Both the position numbers and the translations under genes were made by a program. DNA of 64,000 nucleotides from Hyalella azteca (lineage: Eukaryota > Arthropoda > Malacostraca > Amphipoda > Hyalellidae): positions 23,567 through 87,566 of the forward strand of contig NW_025936150.1 of NCBI RefSeq assembly GCF_000764305.2, given 5' to 3'. The first letter of the stretch is position 1. Every line of letters starts with the position of its first letter. This document shows, one piece after another, positions 34,972 to 46,900 of this stretch. A model generated the notes under the pieces. The model made no database searches. It was not told the DNA's origin and saw only the letters and a list, made by a program, of their open reading frames with translations.

Positions 34972-37900
34972 GTAAGGAAGCCACACTCAAAGAAATGAGT
35001 GAGACTTTGTCCAAATATTTATATACTTTTTGCCCCTAAGTGTCTCATTCTGAACAAGTTTGATCCGGCGAGGAGGCCACACTCATAGAAATGAGTGAGA
35101 CTTTGTCAAAATATTGATGTAGTTTTTGCCCCTAAGTGGGTCATTATGAAAGAGTTTGTTCCGGCGAGGAGGCCACACTCATAGAAATGAGTGAGAATTT
35201 GTCCAAATATTGATGTATTTTTTGCCTCCATGTGGGTCATTATGAAAGAGTTTGTTCCGGCGAGGAGGCCACACCCATAGAAATGAGTACGAATTTGTCC
35301 ATATATTGTTGTATTTTTTTGCCCCCTTGATTCTGTACGTAACACTGATACGTCCTTTTCGCGGAACCAAACTCATTAATAATGAATGACACGCTAAAGT
35401 GTGTCATTCATTATTAATGAGTTTGATTAATGAGTTTGATTCATTATTTGATTAGTTTGAAACTCATTAATAGTGAATGACACACTTAAGTGTGTCATTC
35501 ATTATGAACGAGTTTGATCCGGCGAAAAGGTCAAGGTCGTATCACTGTTACGTTCACAATGCATATCATTTTTGGACAGAATGAACCATTTATTTTCTTA
35601 ATGTATTTATTTATTATAATGTTCTATTTTGCGTTTCACTCAAAGAATTGAGTGAGAATTTGTTCCAATAGCTATGCACTTTTATCCACTGGGTTGGGCC
35701 ATCCTGACCCAGTTTAATTAGCAGGCTAAATTATAAGGGCGTATCACTGACGGTAAGATCTATGTTCGTGCTGTGAATAAGAGTGTCACCTTTTTGGGGT
35801 TTTAATAAGGGGGTTTTAGTAGTTACCCCCCTCATCTGCCACGCCCTCTCAAAAATTACCAATCAGTGCCTATACTTTCAAAAAAGTTAAGAGATCGTAA
35901 GTTCATCAGCCAATCATTGACGGCCTTTCAAGCAAAATCCACCAATCATAGACAAGAAAATAGAGCGTAAGTACTTACGTTCACTTAGCGAGCTATGAAA
36001 GTATTGCCCCTGCAACGCAAATAATACCTTATTGTAATATTGTATATACCTCATTATTACTATTGTATACCTTAATATTGTAATAATATTAATATTGTAA
36101 TATTGCCTTTTTTATTGTGATTTCGCCTTATTGCATAGCCCTCTTTCTCTTCATCTACCACCTCTTCCTCTCCATCCACCACCTCTTTCTCTTCATCCAC
36201 CACCTCTTTCTCTTCATCCACCACCTCTTCCTCTCCATCTACCACCTCTTCCTCTTCATCCACCACCTCTTTCTCTTCATCTACTACCTCTTCTTCTTCA
36301 TCCACACTTCATCCACCACCTCTTCCTCTTCATCTGCCACCTCTTCCTCTTCATCCACCACCTCTTCCTCTTCATCCACCACCTCTTCCTCTACCACCTC
36401 TTCCTCTTCATCCACCACCTCTTTCTCTTCATCTACCACCTCTTCCTCTTCTTCCACCACCTCTTCCTCTTCATCCACCACCTCTTCCTCTTCATCCACC
36501 ACCTCTTTCTCTTCATCCACCACCTCTTCCTCTTCATCCACCACCTCTTTCTCTTCATCCACCACCTCTTCATCCACCACCTCTTCCTCTTCATCCACCA
36601 CAGGTGAAGAACGTCTGCTACAGCTGCCAGACGCAGTGCGCGCTTCCACCTCCTCCATCCTAGCCACCTCCAAAGAGTTCACCGTCATGGCCACCATCCA
36701 GCAGGAGGAGCGCAACGCTGGAACTATTTTATCTTTTTCTAAAGGCCTACAGCGACTTTTTGAACTGCAGTCTTCGGGCAGGAAAGACGAGCTTCGTCTG
36801 CATTATGTTCATAACGGCATGATCCATGTCGAGCTCTTCCCATACCGCCTCGCCGACCGACGATGGCACAAGGTGGGACAAGAATTCAGTTTGTGTCATA
36901 ATTATTGTTTTTAGTTTTTAGTATTTAGTAGTTTTTAGTAGTAGTTTTAGTATTTATAAGAGCAGGCTGTGTCACAATCATTGTTTTTAATTTCTTATGG
37001 TTTATGTGAGCAGTTTGTGTTATAAGAGGTGTTTATATGAGCAGTTTGTGTTACATGAGAGGTTTAAATGAGCAGTTTGTGTCACAATCATTATTTTTAG
37101 TTTATTATGGTTTATAAGAGCAGTTTGTGTTATAAGAGAGGTTTATAGGAGCAGTTTGTGTTATAAGAGAGGTTTATAAGAGCAGTTTGTGTTATAAGAG
37201 AGGTTTATAAGAGCAGTTTGTGTTATAAGAGAGGTTTATAAGAGCAGTTTGTGCTATAAGAGAGGTTTATAATAGCAGTTTGTGTTATAAAAGTGGTTTA
37301 AATGAGTAGTTTGTGTCGCAATTATTGTTTTTTTTTTTGTTTATTATGGTTTATAAGAGCCGTTTGTGTAACAATCATTGTTTTTATATAGTTTATTATG
37401 GTTTATAAGAGCAGTTTGTGTCACAATCGTTGTTTTCAGTTTATTATGGTTTATGAGAGCAGTTTGTCACAATCATTGTTTTTATAATCTATTTAAGTTT
37501 ATAAGAGCAATTCGTGTCACAATCATTGCTTTTTAATTTGTCATGGTTTATGAGAGCAGTTTGTGTCACAATCATTGTTTTCTGTTTATTGTGGTTTATA
37601 ACAGCAGTTTGTGTCACAATCATTGTTTTTATATAGTTTATTATGGTTTATAAGAGCAGTTTGTGTCACAATGGTAGTTTTTATATAGTTTATAATGGTT
37701 TATGAGAGCATATTGTCACAATCATTGTTTTTATAATTTATTTAAGTTTATAAGAGCAATTCGTGTCACAATCATTGCTTTTTAGTTTGTTATGGTTTAT
37801 AAGAGCAGTTTGTGTCACAATCAATGTTTTTGGTTTATTATGGTTTATAAGAGCAGATTGTGTCACAATCATTGTTTTTGGTTTATAAGAGCAGATTGTG

Positions 37901-40900
37901 TCACAATCATTGTTTTTTGCGTTTGTTTTTGTTTATATGAGCACTTGTGTCATAATCATTGACTTTAGTTTATTATGGTTTATGAGAGACAAAAATTTTC
38001 ATTTGTGCCGCAATCGGTTTGTTTGCGTTTTACAGCGCTATATGCAAGCCAACTACTTTCATCTTGTGTCACAGTCGTTTTTTTAACGTGTTTATAACTT
38101 TGCATATGGCCCTACAAGCTTTACACATTGTATAATTCGTGTAGCAAACTTTTTGTTTCCTTTTAGAACGTTATATAAAAGCAACCAACAATTTTTATTA
38201 ATGATCTAGTGACTTAAAAATCCTTTGATTATAAGCTATTGGACCCTGTCTCAACATTTCGCTTGCGTTTCAAACTCCACACGTGAGCACTTCAATGTTA
38301 CAATGATCGCGAACTCTAGCCAATCAAAGTCAATTCAACTCCTTTATTAAATTAGAAACTTTTATAAAACTAATTATGTCTTTCCTGTGATATTTTTATT
38401 CACTTTAAAATAAAATAAAAACTTTTCTGTACGTTCAGAAATGAAAATATTGCAATTTATTTACGATTTATTTATTTTATTTATTTTACTTATTTATTTA
38501 TTTATTTTACTTACAATGTCATCGTAATGCAATATTTAATATGATGAAAATACAAAAGTTCATATTTTATGCAATATTGGAATGCATATTTTAATTCTAT
38601 CTCTAATAAACTTGCATTACAATCGAAAATTTTTAATTTGAATTTTTTTGTAAAGATTGTCACCAAATAATCAGCAACTAACACGCTATTGTGAAAATAG
38701 ATCCTATGGAAGTCAAAGTTTACCTCTCCCACGCTGAAATAATCACTCATCAGGCATCTAATATGATAATAATGTTGATTGAGCATTGTTCCAATTAAAT
38801 CAGCTCGCAATCAACATTTTTTTTCGACGTTATTTATTTTTATTTTATTATTTTTTCTATTATTCCAGCCTTATTGAAATTCTCTCCGACGTTATTTATG
38901 TTTGTTTTGTTTTTTTTCTATTATTCCAGCATTATTAATTTTCTCTTCGACGTTATTTATTTTTGTTTTATTATTTTTTTCTATTATTCCAGCATTATTA
39001 AAATTTTAAAGTTGATGTTCACAAAGACTTTGTCTGTAGGTGTCGGTGGTTGTTGATTGAACTTTGTTCCAACTAAATCAGCTCGCAATCAACACTTTTT
39101 CACATTATTTATTTTTGTTTTATTATTTTTTCTATTATTCCAGCAATATCAAAATTCTCGAGTTCGCGTTCACCAACACCTTGCCTGTAGGTGTCGGTGG
39201 TGGTGTCGGGGGGACAGCTCGAGGTGTGGGTGGACTGTCGTCGGGTGTTCCGTCGTCTCGTGCCGCCCCCCATGACAGATTTCTCTGTCTTGGACCACAC
39301 CAAAGCGCCCCTAGAACCCCTTATCTCTCCTGACGAAGAACTAGCTGACTCATCAGACGCAGAGTCAGCAGTTCTGAGAAGTTTTAAAGCTGCTGACATC
39401 AGCGCTGATGTTAAGACCACAGCCCGGCCGGGTATCCCTTTGGGGGATTATGGAGACGAGCCCATTGTGCTGTACCTCGGCCAGAGGAACTCTAAACATT
39501 TCCTTTTCAAGGTAAGCTTAATAAAAACTGCATGCGCATTATTTTTAATCAGAATAGTAAGAGTACAAGTTAATTTACCAATTATTAATCAGAATAGTAG
39601 AAACATAAGTCAATTTTTCTAATTATTAATCAGAATAGTAAGAGTACAAGTTAATTTACCAATTATTAATCAGAATAGTGAAATTACAAGTCAATTTACC
39701 AATTATTAATCAGAATAGTGAAATTACAAGTCAATTTACCAATTATTAATCAGAATAGTAGGAAGAAATGTCAATTTTGCCTATTATTATTCAGACTAGT
39801 AGAAGGACGAGTCAATTTTGCCAATTATTAATCAGAATAGTAGGAGGACATATAAATTTTTCCGATAAATAATCAAAATAGTAGGAAGACAAATTAAATT
39901 TACCAATTATTAACCATAATACTGAAAATACAAGCCAATTTTACCCTGCAACCTGTCTTCAAACTAACCTATTTTCTTTAAGAGCTGAAAACACTTCATC
40001 GCTCTTATTTTTCATCGTTATAATTACTTCACGGAATTGTTACGAATTATCCACATCATCTATTGTATGTTCTAGTACACGTGTGAAGCGTGTTCTCCAA
40101 TATATGAATAATAAATATTATGATCGCAATTTTCTTCCATTGCAATTTACACAGCAATCGACTGTGAGTTTCCCAATACGAAGCTACGCCGGTAAAAGGT
40201 TTAGTTCTTTACTCTCTTGAATTTCTACAGGTTAATTACGTTCGAATTTATGGCGTGCGCTGAAGATATATTTAATTGTATATAATTGGTTTATATCAAT
40301 ATATGCATGAACTAATCATGCATCTTAAACATATAAAGTTATACCTGTCTCTTATACACATCTAGATGTGTATAAGAGACAGGACATAAGCTCTGTGTTT
40401 TGACATAAGCTCTGTGTGTTGACATAAGCTCTGTGTGTTGACATAAGCTCTGTGAGTTGCCATAAGCTCTGTATGTTGACATAAGCCCTGTGGTCGTTGC
40501 AATTTATTTGAATGGGTGCAAATGGCAAGGTGTTAACGTGATAACTGCCATGCAGGTTCTGATCGTTCGCAAATGGTCGGGTGTTGTTAAAGCTTCATAC
40601 GAAATTCATGACCATTTAGTGCCGCTATGAAAGCGATCTCTTGGTGAAGCATTCATGAAGTGTATGAACTCTGAATGATATTGAATGAGACTCTACACGT
40701 TGCTTACATTCAATTTTCTTAGCTTTTTATATCCATTTGAATATATCATGTATTAGTTGAATAATTGATAAATCCAGTTCAATTCATCATGTATCCATTT
40801 GAATACATCATATATCTATTTGAATACATCATATATCTATTTGAATACATCATATATCCTTTTGAATACATCATATATTCATTTAAATATATCATATATC

Positions 40901-43900
40901 CATTTGGATACATCATATGTCCATTTGAATACATCATATATCCATTTGAATATATAATATATCCATTTGAATACATCATATATCCATTTGAATACATCAT
41001 ATATTCATTTGAATATATCATATATCTATTTGAATATATAATATATCCATTATAATTCATGTTATATCTAGTTGAATACATGCAAATAATAAGCCCGGCC
41101 ATTTAAGTACAAAATTTTAATTCCCGCAACAATCTGACAATTTCTAATGATACTTAGGCAATTTCTGATGATAGTTAGTCAATTTTTCTAATGGTTTATC
41201 TGGCAATTTCTAATGATAGTTGGGCAATTTTTCTAATGGTTGACCTGGCAATTTCTGATGATACTTAGGCAATTTCTAATGATAGTTGGGCAATTTCTGA
41301 TGATAGTTAGGCAATTTCTAATGATAGTTAGACAATTTCTAATGATAGTTAGACAATTTCTAATGATAGTTAGACAATTTTTCAAATAGTTGACCTGGCA
41401 ATTTCTAATTATAGTTAGGCAATTTCTAATGATAGTTGGGCTATTTTTCAAATGGTTGACCTGGCAATTTCTGATGATAGTTAGACAATTTTTCTAATGG
41501 TTGACCTGGCAATTTCAAATGATACTTAGACAATTTTTTTAATGGTTGACCTGGCAATTGCTAATGATTGTTAGACAATTTTTCCAATGGTTGAGTTTGC
41601 AATTCCTAATGATAGTTAGACAATTTTTCTAATGGTTGACCTGGCAATTTCAAATGATACTTAGTCAATTTTTCTAATGGTTGACCTTACAATCCCTAAA
41701 GATATCTTGACGTATCATCTTATCCCTGTCTCTTATACACATCTAGATGTGTATAAGAGACAGGTNTAAATAAATAATTGATAATTATTATTGAAATCCT
41801 CAGAAAATTCCCAAATCCTCCTAAATTATCGTGTGGCAGAAGCATGCGGGCCCTCTTCGCCGCCCTCGCTAACAGGGTCAGATATGTAGTTAATATATTA
41901 TTAATTAGTGTTTAAATAAAAAATAATTACTATAGAAATCTTGTAGTGGAAGAGCACGGGCCCTCGCTAACAGGGTCAGATATGTTCCTTATAGATTAAT
42001 GATTGATGTGTAAATAAATAATTAATGTGTAAATAAATGTTTAATTAATAATTATTATAGAAATCCTCATTAGAAATGCTCGCTGCTACACAAGCACTCG
42101 TCGCCGCCCTCGCGAACAGGGTTAAATATGTTCTTAATATATTATTAATTAGTGTTTAAATAAGTAATAATTACTACAGAAATTCTTGTTGTGGAAGCGC
42201 ACGGGCCTTCGCAAACAGGGTGTGCAGTGTCATTAATATATAATTATTAATTAATATGTGTCATTAATGTGTGAGAGTCATTACGTTTAATTTATCCTGT
42301 AATTATTATTAATTTATCCTGTAATTATTATTAATTTATCGTGTAATTATGTTTAATTCATGCTGTAATTATGAATAATTCAACGTGTAATTATATGACT
42401 GTAATTATGATTAATTCATCCGATAATTATGATTAATTCATCCGATAATTATGATTAATTCATCCTGTAATTATGATTAATTCATCATGTAATTATGATC
42501 AATTCATCATGTAATTATGATCAATTCATCCTGTAATTATGATCAATTCATCCTGTAATTATGATCAATTCATCCTTTAATTATGATCAATTCATCCTTT
42601 AATTATGATTAATTCATCCTGTAATTATGAATAATTCATCCTGTAATTATGATTAATTCATCCTGAAATTATGTTTAATTCATCCTGTAATTATGAATAA
42701 TTCATCCTGTAATTATGATTAATTCATCCTGTAATTATGATTAATTCATCCTGTAATTATGATCAATTCATCCTGTAATTATGATTAATTAATCCTGTAA
42801 TTATTATAAATTATGTTATTAATTTATTATTATATTAATTATGTGTTATATTAATATTGTTATGATGTTATTATAATTAATTATGATTATGATTAATTAA
42901 TTATTAATTCATCATGTTAATTAAAATTAATTTATCTTGTAATTATGATTAATTCATCCTTTAATTATAATTAATTAATCGTGTAATCACCTGCTGCAGG
43001 TGTCAGAGTCCGAGGCGCGTCTCGCTGCCGTGGAGTCGTGCGACTGCCAGAAGTCGTGCCGTGTCAACGATACCGTGCGCCCCGACGGCGCCTCCTGGAA
43101 AACTGGCTGCGAGATGTGCTCGTGTGTCGTGAGTGTCGTGTGTCGTGTGTCGTGAGTGTCGTGTGTCGTGAGTGTCGTGTGTCGTGAGTGTCGTGAGTGT
43201 CGTGAGTGTCGCTGTCTCTTATACACATCTAGATGTGTATAAGAGACAGAGTGTCGTGTGTGTCGTGAGTCGTGAGTGTCGTGTGTCGTGAGTGTCGTGT
43301 GTCGTGAATTTTGAACGTCTCGAGTATCGTTCGGCATGAACGTCGTATTCTATTCATCTAATAATGTCATTAAATCCAGCTAATATCTGTTTTCTTGTCA
43401 TTATTTTTACAAAATACTAATATATACTAATAATACTAATAGATAATTACTACAAAATACTAATATATTATTACTACTGCATTATTTTTTATGAACTAAA
43501 TAGACTTTCAATAATGTCATTTAATCCACCTAATATGTATTTTCTTGCCAATATTTTTAGAAAATAATAATAGTTAATTATTATTGCCTTATTTCTATAA
43601 AATACTAATAAATATACTACTAATACTAACAGATAATTTTCATAAAATACTAATATATTATTATTTTTACATTATTTTTAATAATCTAAAACTAATTTAA
43701 TGGCGTGCAGCACGGCGAGGTGCTGTGCAGGCCGCTGCCCTGTCCTGCGGTGACCTGCAGGAACCCTGTCTACACCTCCGGCCAGTGCTGTCCTGTCTGC
43801 CTCAGTCAGTCCTGCCGCATATGTCCTTATTCCTCATCATCCCTCATCATACCCCCTCATCCTGCCTCATCCCTCATCCCGCCTCAGTCCTTATCATATT

Positions 43901-46900
43901 CCTTCATCCTGCCTCATTCCTCATCATATGCCCTCATCATATGCCCTCATCATATGCCCTCATCATATGCCCTCATCATATGCCCTCATCCCTCATCATA
44001 TGCCCTCATCATATGCCCTCATCCCTCATCATATGCCCTCATCCCTCATCATATGCCCTCATCCCTCATCATATGCCCTCATCCCTCATCATATGCCCTC
44101 ATCCCTCATCATATGCCCTCATCCCTCATCATATGCCCTCATCCCTCATCATATGCCCTCATCCCTCATCATATGCCCTCATCCCTCATCATATGCCCTC
44201 ATCCCTCATCATATGCCCTCATCCCTCATCATATGCCCTCATCCCTCATCATATGCCCTCATCCCTCATCATATGCCCTCATCCCTNAATGTCTAGAGTA
44301 TTGTTCGGTATGAACGTCGAATTCTATTCTTCTAATAATTTTATTCAATCCACTTATTATGTCTTTTCTTGCCATTATTTTTACAAAATACTAATATATA
44401 CTACTAATACTAATAGATAATTACTATAAAATACTAATATATAATTATTATTGCATTATTTTTTATTGAACTAAATATAATCTTTTAATAATGTCATTTA
44501 ATCCACCTAATATGTATTTTCTTGCCGTTATTTTTACCAAACTACTAATACTAATAGATAATTTTTGTAAAATACTAATTTATAATTATTTATACATTAT
44601 TTTAATAATCTAAAAATAATTGTATGGCGTGCAGCACTTACAGATACTAATATACACTTGCAATACTAATATATACTACTAATACTAATAGATAATTTCT
44701 ATAAAATAATAATATATAATTATTATTGCATTATTTCCATAATTTAAAAGTAATTATACGGCGCGTAGCACTTACAGAATACTAATATATACTACTAATA
44801 CTAATAGATAATTACTAAAAATACTAATATATACTACTAATACTAATAGATAATTACTATAAAATACTAATATATACTACTAATGCTAATAGATTATCAC
44901 TATAAAATACTAATATATAATTAATATTAAATTATTTCTATAATCTAAAAGTAATTATACGGCGTGCAGCACGGCGAGGTGCTGTGCAGGCCGCTGCCCT
45001 GTCCTGCGGTGTCCTGCAGGAACCCTGTCTACACCTCCGGCCAGTGCTGTCCTGTCTGCCTCAGTCAGTCCTGCCGCATATGTCCTTATTCCTCATCATC
45101 CCTCATCATACCCCCTCATCCTGCCTCATTCCTCATCATATTCCCTCATCCTACCTCATCCCTCATCACAAACCCTCATCAAATTCCTTCATCCCGCCTC
45201 ATACCTCGTAATATTCACTACCTCTTCACAGCTTAGTTTACATAATAATTAACTTAACAACTTGAATTGCACGTTTTTCTTTTTTCTCTTTTGTGATTTA
45301 AACTCTTAATACCTACCAATATTATAGTTCAAATTTTTGACAATGCCCGTTATGTTCTGGTGTGTTTGGAAGTCCAAGATGAAAAGAACCCGTGTAAAAA
45401 ATAAGCTAACGTGAATTACTAAGTTATAGATAAATAATCGTGCAAAAGTTATCAATTATTAAATGATATCAACGTCCAAAAAATGGTTTAAGAATTTGTA
45501 CATATATGATTTATTCTATCAGAACAATGCTCNATACCGCCTTATCCCTCGCAAAATTTACTGCCTATTTAAATCCTAGTTCACCTTATAATTAACTTAA
45601 CAACTTGAATTGCACGTTTTTCTTTTTTTCTTTTGTGATTTAAAGTCTTAATACCTATCAATATTATAGTTCAAATTTTTGACAATGCGCGTTGTGTTAC
45701 TGGTGTGGTTGAAAATCCAAGATAAAGAGAACCCGTGTTGAAAATAAACTAACGTGAATTACTAATTTATACATAAATAATCGCGCTAACGATATCAATT
45801 ATTATTTGAAATCAACGTCCAAAAAATGGTTTAAGAATTTGTACATATATGATTTATTCTATCAGAACAATGCTCGCTGAAAGGCGAGGTATACGAGCAC
45901 GGAGATACCGTGTCGCCACGACAGTGCGTGGACTGCGAGTGTCGTGATGGTGCCATGCAGTGCCGCCGTGTGGACCCCGACACGTCGTGTCCAGAACTGT
46001 CATGTCCGCCAGACCAGCAGTTCTCAGAACCTGGCGAGTGCTGCAAGTTCTGTCCAGGAGTTGACTACTGCGCGGCTGGCAACACGTGTCATGTCAACGC
46101 GACGTGTGTCAACCTCCAGACATCGTACACGTGTCACTGTAAACGTGGCTTCCAGGGCGATGGACGCAACTGTACCGGTAGGTGAACTTCGTACGTCTGG
46201 CTCATGCTTAGCATCAAGTGTCTAATGTTGTCATACGTCATGAACAATTCGTCCTGATGTCTGTCCGTACAAACGGACGGACCTAACAGTACCGGTAGGT
46301 GAACTTCGTACGTCTGGCGCATGCTTAGCATCAAGGCTCGAACGTTGTCATACATCATTAAAATTCTTCCTGATGTCTGTCCGTACAAACGGACGGACGT
46401 AACTATACCGGAAGGTGAACTTTGTACGTCTGGCTTAGTCTTAGCATCAAGTGTCTAATGTTGTCATACATCAGTATATTCGTTTAATGTCTGACCGTAC
46501 AATTTGGACAAACGGACGGACGAAACTGTACCGGTAGGTGAACTTCGTACGTCTGGCTCATGCTTAACATTAGAGGTCAATAGTTGTCATACATCGTTAA
46601 AATTCTTCCTGGTCGATGTCTGTCCATAAAATTTGTACAAACGGACAGACGCAACTGTACCGGTAGGTGAACTTCGTACGTCTGTCTCATGCTTAACATG
46701 AGAGGTCTAAGGTTGTCATACATAAATAAAATTCTTCCTGATCGATGTCTGTCCATAAAATTTGTACAAACGGACGGACGTAAATTCCGGTAGGTGAACT
46801 TCGTACGTCTGTCGCATGCTTAACATCCGCGCTCAAATGTTATCATACATCAGAAAAATTCGTCCTGGGGCCGGATTATCAAAACTTCGTAACTTTTTGT

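Noticed and set aside
36117..36603. Ser/Thr-rich N-terminal extension of the frame holding NELL exon X2
   Set aside because: It is the pyrimidine array of the intron; the exon starts after the AG at 36602-36603.
43705..44420. 231-codon frame rich in [10 protein letters not shown]
   Set aside because: Only its start is NELL exon X5; the rest is a 20-bp array in the intron.
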